DNA from: an uncultured Clostridia bacterium
Lineage (GTDB): Bacteria; Bacillota; Clostridia; Christensenellales; CAG-314
DNA length: 64,000 nt
NCBI GenBank assembly: GCA_947053925.1
Contig: CAMRUG010000004.1
Span: 1 to 64,000, forward strand
Direction: 5' to 3'
The notes below the pieces were generated by a model. That model searched no databases and was not told the DNA's origin. It saw only the letters and a program-made list of their open reading frames with translations. The translations under genes were made by a program, and so were the position numbers. Below are positions 43,481 to 50,680 of this stretch, piece by piece. The first letter of the stretch is position 1; the number at the start of each line of letters is the position of its first letter.

Positions 43481-44166
43481 AAACAGAATTGATTCTGAAT
43501 TCCATTATTGAAGAGTTAAATGCCTTGGGCAAAGGTGATTTCTCTGTTTCGGCTTTTCCTCACTCATTAGAATTAATTTCGAATATTTTCCCACAGATTA
43601 GTGATACTCAAAAGATTTTTTTATTGAATCTTGTATTAGATGCATATACTTGCGGAGAGAGTGATGAAGTGGAACTGGTTGCAACAGTCCCAGTGTCGTT
43701 TGCGTTGAAGTCTAGGCGCACGCAAGACGTAGCTCACCAAATTTTACACGATGCAAAGCAAAGCGTATTAATTACTGGTTATTCAATCTCTGATTTTATT
43801 AATGAATTTATTGACGAAATCGTTGCAAAAAGCAACAAGGGTGTTTTTGTGAAAGTATTTATTAATGATATAGATAATCAGATTGCGGTTGAAAAATTGG
43901 TGCGTTACCAAAGTAGATTTTTACAAATTTATAACTATACAAATGATGAGGATAAAATGTCTGCGCTACACGCCAAAGTAATTAGCATTGATGGCGAGGT
44001 CTCCTTGATATCATCGGCAAATTTATCATATTATGGAATGAGTGGTAACATAGAAATTGGTAGTTTAATTAAGTCAAAACGAATAGCAATGCAAATCAGT
44101 GAGTTATTTACTCAATTGATTTTTCAAAAAGTCTTAAAATTAGTTGTTAAGAAAGTAAAAAACTAA
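43462..44166 (+). CDS. drmC: DISARM phospholipase-D-like protein DrmC
   Basis: The 234-residue protein has one HKD motif, LHAKVISIDGEVSLISSANLS (His170, Lys172, Asp177), as in PLD-superfamily nucleases, which act as dimers. Its N-terminal 90 residues are helical. It overlaps drmB and ends the defence operon; the next gene has its own SOS-controlled promoter. DrmC has been reported dispensable for some DISARM activity. The order drmA-drmB-drmC is the DISARM core. Confidence 0.92.
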   Translation: MSFRSIKTELILNSIIEELNALGKGDFSVSAFPHSLELISNIFPQISDTQKIFLLNLVLDAYTCGESDEVELVATVPVSFALKSRRTQDVAHQILHDAKQSVLITGYSISDFINEFIDEIVAKSNKGVFVKVFINDIDNQIAVEKLVRYQSRFLQIYNYTNDEDKMSALHAKVISIDGEVSLISSANLSYYGMSGNIEIGSLIKSKRIAMQISELFTQLIFQKVLKLVVKKVKN

Positions 44167-44173
44167 AAATCGC

Positions 44174-44202
44174 TTGACAATCGAACGAATGTTCTATATA
44201 AT
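44174..44202 (+). promoter_or_regulatory. Promoter of mobility genes with LexA box
   Basis: TTGACA (44174-44179), 17 bp and TATAAT (44197-44202) are consensus. Within the spacer, CGAACGAATGTTCT (44182-44195) matches the Gram-positive LexA consensus CGAACNNNNGTTCG almost fully. The arrangement is the same as at the dinB promoter at 17479. It predicts that the first gene of the mobility block is turned on by DNA damage. Confidence 0.78.
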
Positions 44203-44225
44203 GATAAGGAAGGTTATATGGAACG

Positions 44226-44741
44226 ATGAAAGAGATATTGTACGAGTTTTATGATGGGCATGTGGAGTGTTTGGAAGTTGAAGATGCAGTAGCGGAAGTG
44301 TATGGGCAAATTGTTACAGAAGAGGAGCGCAATGAACGCAAAGAAACGCGCAGGCATCAGTCTTTGGAAGTTATGTTAGACGCAGGTTTTGACTTTGCGG
44401 ACGAAAGGGCAAGCATTGATTACATCCTTGAACAGCAAGAGTTGCGCGAAAGCGAACGGCGGTTTAGGCAGCAATACAATCAGTGTGTTAGGGCAATGTA
44501 TAGGGCTCTCAAAAAGTACATTCCCAAACGTCAAACGCAAGCATATTTGTTGTACACGCAAATGTATTTTTCAAAGGTCGAAATTGCCCACCTTATGGGC
44601 ATAACGGAAGGTGCTGTCCGTAAGTTACTTTTGAAAGCGAAAGCAAATGTTAAGAAGTTAAAAGACAGATTGCAGGAAATCCGCAAAATGCCTTATGTAC
44701 CGCAAACTGAAAGTTTACACACAAACGCAAATAAGCAATAA
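44226..44741 (+). CDS. Sigma-70 region 4-like regulator of the element
   Basis: The 171-residue protein has an N-terminal acidic segment and a C-terminal helix-turn-helix of the sigma region 4 type (YFSKVEIAHLMGITEGAVRKLLLKAKANVKKLKDRL). Such sigma-like proteins occur in integrative elements of Clostridia. A three-codon mini-ORF (ATGGAACGATGA) ends in overlap with its ATG, which may couple translation. It is the only gene directly behind the LexA-boxed promoter, so it is a candidate switch for mobilisation. Confidence 0.78.
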   Translation: MKEILYEFYDGHVECLEVEDAVAEVYGQIVTEEERNERKETRRHQSLEVMLDAGFDFADERASIDYILEQQELRESERRFRQQYNQCVRAMYRALKKYIPKRQTQAYLLYTQMYFSKVEIAHLMGITEGAVRKLLLKAKANVKKLKDRLQEIRKMPYVPQTESLHTNANKQ

Positions 44742-45163
44742 AAATAATTTTAAAATATGATAGGGGGGGACGATTTTTCGCGCCTCTCGTGGCTTTATAA
44801 TAGAGGGTAATAAAAGTTTATGACGCTTAACGGTAATTAACTTTTGTTAAATACTTACTACTACATCGTATCACGTTGGTTATTTTGCTTTGCAATAAAT
44901 AGTGTTCGTGTACGATATTATAGAGGGACATACAATTTAATATTTTTATCCAAGGGTGATTGTACAAATTTGCAGTCGCCCTTTTTGTATATATACATTT
45001 TACAACAAGGAGGTGATGCGTATGAATGTTTTGTAAAGATTTTAATGCAAAAATGTAGTAAAAACAGCGAGCAAACGTGTGGGATTGGTGCAACAAATAC
45101 ATTGAAATTTGTAGCAGGATAAGTAAAATGTAATTCGTGTTGCAAATTGCATTTTAGCGGTTC
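44742..45163 (+). other. 422-bp spacer with a possibly broken small gene
   Basis: No solid gene. A strong AAGGAGG (45007-45013) is followed by ATG at 45022, which stops after four codons (MNVL). One frame lower the sequence reads on as VKILMQKCSKNSEQTCGIGA and TNTLKFVAG to a TAA at 45122. A one-base indel would join them into a peptide of about 33 residues. The ORF of 92 residues in the track (44844-45122) lacks a start with ribosome binding site and is only partly meaningful. A G-rich run near 44763 stands out. Confidence 0.35.
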
Positions 45164-45185
45164 GGTAGCGGGAAACCCGCCTGCC
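45164..45185 (+). repeat. Inverted repeat before the relaxase, possible oriT element
   Basis: GGTAGCGGG-AAA-CCCGCCTGCC is a GC-rich imperfect inverted repeat about 40 bases upstream of the relaxase start. Relaxase genes often lie next to their oriT, whose nic-proximal stem looks like this. It has no T-run, so it is not a terminator. Confidence 0.35.
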
Positions 45186-45221
45186 GTTTGCTTGCACAAG
45201 AAAAAGAAGGAGGAAAAGAAC

Positions 45222-46502
45222 ATAAGCAATCAACCAATTATTTTCAATATTAGTTATACACCGTATAAAATTCGTAGAGATGCTTCGACATACGAACAAG
45301 AAAAATTCAAACAGCAAAGAGCCTTTTACGAGATGTCCGGAGACGGTAACAATATCTATAAATACATAACGAACGATCGCAAATTAAACGGAGAAAACAG
45401 CAAGACAGAAACACGTTCGATGATACAGTATTTTGAAAAGTCTACAGGCGTTTTCAACGATCAAGGAGGCATAATACGTCAGCAACTACACGAAATACAG
45501 CAACGCGCAAAAGCCCATAAAAACCTATGGCACGGCTTCATATCTCTCAACGAGGAAATGAGTTACAAAATAGACTGCGCGGAAAAGTGCGTACACTTAG
45601 TAAAACGCACCTTTGGAGATTTATTCAAAGATATGGGTTTAGATCCTAAAAACATAGACCTAATCTGTGCCTTACACAAAGATAAGCCTCATCATCTGCA
45701 TATACACTTTTGGTTTGCGGAAAAAGAACCTAAATGCAAATACCGTGGCAAAAATTTAGAGTACCGCCATAAAGGCAAAATACCCAAAGCGGTAATAGAC
45801 AAAATGCACATTAGACTAAATCTCTACATAGACGAAAGCCATCCCGAAATATATAATTCCCGAGATGTAGCCATCAAGGAACTTAAACGGATGACTTTTA
45901 ATAAAAGAATAGTAGAATACAACGACGTCAAAAAAGCGGTAATAGCATTAGCAAAGGAAATACCTAAAACAGCAAGTTTCTTTTACGGCAAAAGGGACAT
46001 GGAACTGTACCGAGATAAAGTAGATAATATTGCTCATTTATTAGTCCTACACGATAGACGCATAGCCAAAGCCAACGCTAACTTTTATATTAACATTTCT
46101 CAACTAAATAAAAAAATAAAAGCACTATGTAATACCGACCACGCAGGAAAGCACATAAACCACTACAAAATTGACAGTAATAACATTACCGTTACCCAAG
46201 ACTTAATACAGGACTTCAAACATAGACAAGGCAATGTAATATTACAAGCAGTTAAACAAATAAAGGGAGAACTGTCTCAAACACGCATACACCACAAGGT
46301 AAACGATAAACCCTTAAAACGCCGCCTTGCCATATCTCACCGTAAAGTAGGCAAACTGTTCGACAACTTCATTCTATCCTACATAGACGAAATACAAACA
46401 GCAGAACAAGAGTATTCTAAAAAGATACAGCAAGAGGAAAACGACATAGACGAGCAAACCAACTCTGCCAAGCAAAACACTAAATACAATTACGGTAAAT
46501 AA
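45222..46502 (+). CDS. Mobilisation relaxase (MobL/MOBP-like)
   Basis: The HUH motif LHKDKPHHLHIHFWFAEKEP lies about residues 150-170, with the upstream helices (HKNLWHGFISLNEEM) of the MobL-type family; it nicks oriT and starts transfer using another element's conjugation machinery. The ribosome binding site AAGGAGG (45207-45213) is spaced 8 bases from an ATA codon at 45222, which begins (M)SNQPIIFNISYTPYK. The track places the start at a TTG (45147) with no ribosome binding site and low-complexity KKKKEEK sequence between. So either ATA is used as start, or an ATG mutated to ATA. Otherwise the gene is full length (426 residues). Confidence 0.78.
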   Translation: MSNQPIIFNISYTPYKIRRDASTYEQEKFKQQRAFYEMSGDGNNIYKYITNDRKLNGENSKTETRSMIQYFEKSTGVFNDQGGIIRQQLHEIQQRAKAHKNLWHGFISLNEEMSYKIDCAEKCVHLVKRTFGDLFKDMGLDPKNIDLICALHKDKPHHLHIHFWFAEKEPKCKYRGKNLEYRHKGKIPKAVIDKMHIRLNLYIDESHPEIYNSRDVAIKELKRMTFNKRIVEYNDVKKAVIALAKEIPKTASFFYGKRDMELYRDKVDNIAHLLVLHDRRIAKANANFYINISQLNKKIKALCNTDHAGKHINHYKIDSNNITVTQDLIQDFKHRQGNVILQAVKQIKGELSQTRIHHKVNDKPLKRRLAISHRKVGKLFDNFILSYIDEIQTAEQEYSKKIQQEENDIDEQTNSAKQNTKYNYGK

Positions 46503-46538
46503 CTTCCTGATTCGGTTGAATAACTTTGCAAAAACCTA

Positions 46539-46567
46539 TTGACACTTCCCCGCAAAAGATTTATACT
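46539..46567 (+). promoter_or_regulatory. Promoter of tnpV-integrase genes
   Basis: TTGACA, 17 bp, TATACT; transcription would give a leader of about 95 bases before the gene at 46668. No LexA box overlaps it. Confidence 0.65.
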
Positions 46568-46667
46568 AAATGCGTAAATCGTATATATACTGTTTGGTAA
46601 AAACTGCAATAACTAAAAAAGCAGTTAAAAGAATCGTCTTAACGGCGAAACAAAGGAGGTAAAACCT

Positions 46668-46982
46668 ATGGCAAAGCAATGGACAGTGGAAGAAGTAGTA
46701 GAGTACGAAAGAACGCATAAGCCGAAAGGACAAGTCTACGGCAAGTATGGAACAATAGCCAAGCATTACCTTGAACAGCATCAAGGAATAGAGATGACAA
46801 TGATAGGGCAAATTCCCGATTACCTACACAACATAGATAAGCAAGCGGACGAGATGTACGATACTCTGTATGAGCAGTTGTCTAAACGCCCCGAATACCA
46901 GAAGACGGGAGATTACATTGACGACCTTCGCAAGCAAACGGAAATGCAAAACTTTATCGAACACGAAATACTTACTACTTAA
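46668..46982 (+). CDS. TnpV-like transposon protein
   Basis: The 104-residue product resembles TnpV proteins of clostridial transposons: GKYGTIAKHYLEQHQGIEMTMIGQIPDYLHNIDKQADEMYDTL. An AAAGGAGG site precedes the ATG. TnpV function is unclear; it accompanies recombinase genes. It is the first of three genes leading to the integrase. Confidence 0.75.
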   Translation: MAKQWTVEEVVEYERTHKPKGQVYGKYGTIAKHYLEQHQGIEMTMIGQIPDYLHNIDKQADEMYDTLYEQLSKRPEYQKTGDYIDDLRKQTEMQNFIEHEILTT

Positions 46983-47006
46983 TTTATATTTGGGAGGAAA
47001 AATAAA

Positions 47007-47246
47007 ATGGTAACACGCAAAGAAGACACGCCGCAAAGGTTGGCTAACCGCAAGTACGAAGAAAAGAACAAACAAAAACGCAAGGACGCAAGCGGAAATT
47101 TTCAAACGATGATTCCGCGCGAAAAATTCGAGGAAATTAACGCGTTCCTTAAACAAAACAACATCACAAAAGTATACTTCATTTTGCAAGCCTACGAAAT
47201 TCTTAAAACACAACACAATCAATCAAACACAAAAAAGGAGGAATAA
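47007..47246 (+). CDS. Small basic element protein, 79 residues
   Basis: The sequence LANRKYEEKNKQKRKDASGNFQTMIPREKFEEINAFLKQNNITKVYFILQAYEIL looks like a small ribbon-helix-helix protein (strand NFQTMIP, helix EKFEEINAFLKQ, helix KVYFILQAYEIL), as found next to integrases of mobilizable elements. GGGAGG precedes the ATG. It may control excision or bind oriT. It is strongly basic at its N-terminus. Confidence 0.7.
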   Translation: MVTRKEDTPQRLANRKYEEKNKQKRKDASGNFQTMIPREKFEEINAFLKQNNITKVYFILQAYEILKTQHNQSNTKKEE

Positions 47247-47289
47247 AATTGATAGAGAGAGAACATTGTATCTATAAATTTACGCATTT

Positions 47290-48597
47290 ATGGTAAAAGA
47301 TACATTTTCTAACAACACACAAATTACAAACGATATGCTTGCCCAAATACTTGCAACTTTACAGGCGCAGGGAGAGGCAATCAAATCGCTTATGGGCGAA
47401 CAAGCGCCCGCAACAATTATTCAGTCAAACGCGGTATCAAGTCGTGGCAGACGGGCAAAAATGGGCTTCAAATTTACTAAAAAGGAGATAGACATTATGC
47501 CATCAAGATACCAAAACATATTTGCGTGCGGAGACACAATAATACCGTACCGTTACCACAAGGGCGTTTACGAAGTAAACTACCGCCGCAAAGGAATTCA
47601 CATTTATGCTTGCGCAAGCACGATTGAAGAAATGAAACGCCGTTTTTTAGACAAGTTAATGAGAGGAGAACAAGTAAACCACAACAAACCGCAGCGCGCA
47701 GCAACATACAACACACCCAAAACTTACAACAAAACAACCAAACCGCCGCAAGGCATACCGTTTGCTCACTACGTGGACGAGTGGTTGGCGTCCAAGCGTT
47801 TTAACGTTAAGGAAAGCACCTTTAAGGAATACCAACGCGTAGCAGATACGCACTTAAAACGGGATTTTATGGGCGTTACAATGGCGGAGATGACACGCAG
47901 CCGCGTGCAGGAATACTTGTTCGGCTTTGTAGAACAGGAAAAGCACCGCACTGCGGAAAAACTGTCGGTTGCGTTTTCGTGCATTTTCGAACTTGCCGTA
48001 GAGGACAAAGTGGTGGAATCCAACCCGATGAAGAAAATCAAACTTCCCTACGCCGAACGTAAAAAAGGTTCCGCCTTTACCTTGAAGGAGGAAGCGGAAC
48101 TTGTAAACATATGCCGGAAAAATTTGCAGTCCGATTGGGCACACGCGTTTTTAGTGCTGGTGTACTTCGGCTTGCGCAAGTCGGAATTAACCAGCATAAA
48201 AATAAAGGACGAAAACCTAAGTTGTATATCGAGTAAAACCCGTTTGGGTAGGAAGGAAGTTGTTCGCACAATACCCTTTACGCCGGTATTCAAACGCGTA
48301 CTGCCGTATGTGGATTTTAACAGGGCAAAGCGCGCCAATCCCAACACGATGCAAACGGCAATGAGAAAGCATTTCCCTAACCATCACATACACGAACTGC
48401 GCTATACGTTTATAACGCGCTGTAAGGAGTGCGGCGTTGCGGGCGAAGTGGTTATGCAGTGGGACGGGCATTCCTACGACAGGGATGTTGTAACATCGGT
48501 AGTGGACAGAGGCTACACCGACTATTCGCAAGAATTTTTGCAGCGTCAAGCCTTAAAAGTGGATTACGAATTGCCGACACTAAAATACGACGAATAA
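47290..48597 (+). CDS. int: Tyrosine site-specific integrase
   Basis: The 435-residue recombinase has a DNA-binding N-terminus with YEVNYRRKGIHIYACASTIEEMKRRF (AP2-like arm-binding), a SAM-like core domain (FAHYVDEWLASKRFNVKESTFKEYQR) and a catalytic domain: GLRKSEL (Arg), HELRYTFITRCKECGV (HxLR), WDGHS and the nucleophile region DRGYTDYSQEF. There is no Shine-Dalgarno directly before the ATG at 47290. Instead a TTG at 47250 with AAAGGAGG opens a 15-codon leader whose TAA overlaps the ATG (ATGGTAA), which suggests reinitiation and low expression. The gene ends 120 bases from tRNA-Gln, the usual place for an element integrase. Confidence 0.9.
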   Translation: MVKDTFSNNTQITNDMLAQILATLQAQGEAIKSLMGEQAPATIIQSNAVSSRGRRAKMGFKFTKKEIDIMPSRYQNIFACGDTIIPYRYHKGVYEVNYRRKGIHIYACASTIEEMKRRFLDKLMRGEQVNHNKPQRAATYNTPKTYNKTTKPPQGIPFAHYVDEWLASKRFNVKESTFKEYQRVADTHLKRDFMGVTMAEMTRSRVQEYLFGFVEQEKHRTAEKLSVAFSCIFELAVEDKVVESNPMKKIKLPYAERKKGSAFTLKEEAELVNICRKNLQSDWAHAFLVLVYFGLRKSELTSIKIKDENLSCISSKTRLGRKEVVRTIPFTPVFKRVLPYVDFNRAKRANPNTMQTAMRKHFPNHHIHELRYTFITRCKECGVAGEVVMQWDGHSYDRDVVTSVVDRGYTDYSQEFLQRQALKVDYELPTLKYDE

Positions 48598-48660
48598 CCC
48601 CACAAAATTTACCCACATTTTTATCCCCGTAAATTCCCGCAAAAATTACGGGGTAAAAGA
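48598..48660. repeat. Right junction: CCCGTAAA repeats after the integrase
   Basis: CCCCACAAA, then CCCCGTAAATTCCCG and an inverted TTACGGGG lie in 63 bases directly after the integrase stop. The same strings occur at the left junction (19090-19160). They are candidates for arm or core sites of the integrase. No direct repeat of the tRNA 3' end was found at the left junction, so insertion in the tRNA itself is not supported. Confidence 0.4.
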
Positions 48661-48676
48661 TAAAAGTGGTTTAAAA

Positions 48677-48714
48677 AACCTAAAATCTGGCGCAAAAACA
48701 CCAGATTTTAGGTT
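48677..48714 (-). terminator. Terminator of tRNA-Gln
   Basis: A perfect 14-bp stem (AACCTAAAATCTGG and complement) with a 10-base loop lies 5 bases beyond the tRNA 3' end; on the minus strand it is followed by TTTT. It may also stop transcription from the integrase side. Confidence 0.65.
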
Positions 48715-48718
48715 AAAA

Positions 48719-48793
48719 TGGCTAGGGTAGCAGGATTTGAACCTGCGAATGACGGAGTCAGAATCCGTTGCCTTACCGCTTGGCTATACCCCA
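48719..48793 (-). tRNA. tRNA-Gln (anticodon CTG)
   Basis: On the minus strand the sequence starts TGGGGTATAGCCAAGCGG, shows the anticodon stem-loop ACGGA-TTCTGAC-TCCGT with CTG at positions 34-36, and the T arm GCAGG-TTCAAAT-CCTGC. The acceptor stem TGGGGTA pairs with TACCCTA (one G-U pair) and the 3' CCA is encoded. The anticodon reads the glutamine codon CAG. It follows a minus-strand promoter and lies next to the element integrase. Confidence 0.95.
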
Positions 48794-48804
48794 ATGCAAT
48801 CTAT

Positions 48805-48833
48805 AGTATAAAACTTTTGTTTATTACTGTCAA
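48805..48833 (-). promoter_or_regulatory. tRNA-Gln promoter
   Basis: On the minus strand TTGACA, 17 bp and TATACT end 12 bases before the tRNA 5' end. Confidence 0.75.
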
Positions 48834-48940
48834 TCTTTTGCGTTAATTTCGTTTGTATTTTATGTTTTAGCCGCGTCTTAGTTATAAATTATTATTTTTA
48901 TATTAGTATATTCTCTTACCCCGCCGCAGGGCGTTTGCTC

Positions 48941-48969
48941 TTGACAATTAGGTTAATTTATGGTAGATT
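48941..48969 (+). promoter_or_regulatory. Promoter of the GNAT-mrnC-rlmB-sigH operon
   Basis: TTGACA, 17 bp and TAGATT lie 42 bases before the start codon at 49011. Confidence 0.55.
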
Positions 48970-49010
48970 ATATTCAAAATGGAATATTATGTCCGTAAGG
49001 AGATTTCAGT

Positions 49011-49589
49011 ATGAATATCAGACCGTATCAAAAGAAAGATTTCCGTTATGTTCAGGATATATGTATGGCAACGTCATCTTATAAAGACGACGATACGCCC
49101 GTTAACCGCGCCCATTTATGCGCGTTGTACTGCGATTATTATTTGGATAACGAGCCCGAAACGTGTTTTGTCGCTGTAAACGAAGACGATATTCCGATAG
49201 GATACATTTTGTGCGCTGCGGACAGAGAAAATTACGCGGAAATGATGGACGCATATTATCTTCCTCTTGTGCGCAAGCTCGATAGCGGAGAATTTTTCCG
49301 CATTAACGCATTGTCTAAGGTTGAACAGCGTTATGTCCGTCAGGGATATACGGCGCATTTGCATATAGACATTTTGGAAGACTACCAACATCAAGGCATC
49401 GGCACTAAACTTATTGAAACGTTGTTTAATAAACTTACCGAACTTAAAGTAGAAGGCGTATATCTTATTTGTGGAGCAAAAAACGATGCGGCGCGCAGAT
49501 TTTACGAAAAAACGGGCTTTGCGGATATCGACTATATTACGGGCGCGGTAGTTTACGGCAAAAAATTTATTACAGATGACGAACAATAA
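49011..49589 (+). CDS. GNAT-family N-acetyltransferase
   Basis: The 192-residue protein carries a GNAT domain: YTAHLHIDILEDYQHQGIGTKLIETLFNKL contains the acetyl-CoA-binding QxxGxG, followed by VYLICGAKNDAARRFYEKTGFADI. GTAAGGAG precedes the ATG. It overlaps mrnC by 14 bases at its 3' end. The substrate is unknown. It opens an operon of RNA-processing and replication genes. Confidence 0.85.
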   Translation: MNIRPYQKKDFRYVQDICMATSSYKDDDTPVNRAHLCALYCDYYLDNEPETCFVAVNEDDIPIGYILCAADRENYAEMMDAYYLPLVRKLDSGEFFRINALSKVEQRYVRQGYTAHLHIDILEDYQHQGIGTKLIETLFNKLTELKVEGVYLICGAKNDAARRFYEKTGFADIDYITGAVVYGKKFITDDEQ

Positions 49590-49986
49590 TATCGGTTTCG
49601 GAAAAATTCTTACCGAAAAGGAAGCGGCAAGTTTAAATCCGCTTGTACTAGCGTATGTGGGAGACGCGGTGGAAAGTTTGTTTGTCCGCCACCGTTTGGC
49701 TGTTTCTCACGACTTAAAAGCCGGCGAATTGCACAAACTCGCGTCAGATAAAGTAAACGCGCACGAACAGGCAGTTTTGTCCGATAAACTTTTCGATATA
49801 TTATCCGATGACGAAAAATCGGTTTTTCTGCGCGGGCGCAACGGTAAGGCGCATCATAAGGCCAAAAACCAAACGGGCGCGGATTACCGTAAGGCAACAG
49901 GTTTAGAAGCGGTGTTAGGATACTTGTACCTTACGGGCAACAACGAGCGTATAAATCAATTACTGGGCAATTATTATGAAGATTGA
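49576..49986 (+). CDS. mrnC: Mini-ribonuclease 3
   Basis: Mini-III matures 23S rRNA by cutting the double-stranded precursor stem. The protein is a lone RNase III catalytic domain without dsRNA-binding domain: LNPLVLAYVGDAVESLFVR, with the signature Asp and Glu, then LKAGELHKLASDKVNAHEQA and GADYRKATGLEAVLGYLYLTG. Its length of 136 residues is normal. It overlaps the neighbours on both sides. The pairing with rlmB is conserved in Firmicutes. Confidence 0.95.
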   Translation: MTNNNIGFGKILTEKEAASLNPLVLAYVGDAVESLFVRHRLAVSHDLKAGELHKLASDKVNAHEQAVLSDKLFDILSDDEKSVFLRGRNGKAHHKAKNQTGADYRKATGLEAVLGYLYLTGNNERINQLLGNYYED

Positions 49987-50677
49987 AGGAAGAAACAGCG
50001 TATTCGAAGCGCTTAAATCGGATAGCATAACGGTCAATTCTTTAATGTGCGAAAAAGGCAAATCGGACAGTATTATTTCTTTGGCGCGCAAATCTGGCGT
50101 TAAGGTTACCTTTGTCGACAAAAAGGTATTGGATAAAGAAAGTACAGAAGGCAGGCATCAAGGCTATATTGCCGATGTCGTCGAGTTCGAGTATTGCGAA
50201 GTAGAAGATATTTTAAACGTAAGCAGGCAGCCTTTTATAGTAATACTGGACGGAATTAACGACCCTCACAATTTCGGCAGTATAATCCGTGCGTGCGAAT
50301 GTGCCGGAGTGGACGGAATAATTATCGGCAAAAACAGACAGGTTGCCGTAACCGATACGGTTGTGCGCTGTTCGGCAGGCGCTGTGTCGCACGTTAAAAT
50401 TGCGCGCGTAACAAACGTAAATAACGCTATCAAACAACTAAAAGACAATAACGTTTGGGTGTATGCTTTGGATATGGACGGGGAAGAAATTACCGCTGTC
50501 AATTTAAAAGGCGCGGTTGCAATAGTCGTCGGCGGCGAAGGAAACGGCGTATCTCAATACGCTCGTACACTGTCCGACGGTATAATTTCCCTTAAACTCA
50601 AAGGAAAAGTCAATTCACTAAACGCTTCCGTCGCTTGCGGAATTGCGTTGTACGAAGTAGTACGTCAGCGGGGATAA
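49976..50677 (+). CDS. rlmB: 23S rRNA 2'-O-methyltransferase RlmB-like
   Basis: A SpoU/TrmH-family enzyme (233 residues) that methylates a ribose in the 23S rRNA peptidyl-transferase region. Motifs: GRNSVFEALKS at the N-terminal substrate-binding domain, LDGINDPHNFGSIIRACEC (motif 1), VVGGEGNGVS (motif 2) and LKLKGKVNSLNASVACGIALYE (motif 3), which build the trefoil knot. It starts inside mrnC. Confidence 0.93.
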   Translation: MKIEGRNSVFEALKSDSITVNSLMCEKGKSDSIISLARKSGVKVTFVDKKVLDKESTEGRHQGYIADVVEFEYCEVEDILNVSRQPFIVILDGINDPHNFGSIIRACECAGVDGIIIGKNRQVAVTDTVVRCSAGAVSHVKIARVTNVNNAIKQLKDNNVWVYALDMDGEEITAVNLKGAVAIVVGGEGNGVSQYARTLSDGIISLKLKGKVNSLNASVACGIALYEVVRQRG

Positions 50678-50680
50678 ATT

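Noticed and set aside
44844-45122. 92-residue ORF before the relaxase
   Set aside because: It starts without a ribosome binding site and the N-terminal two thirds are low-quality sequence; only its tail may belong to a small peptide, reported separately.
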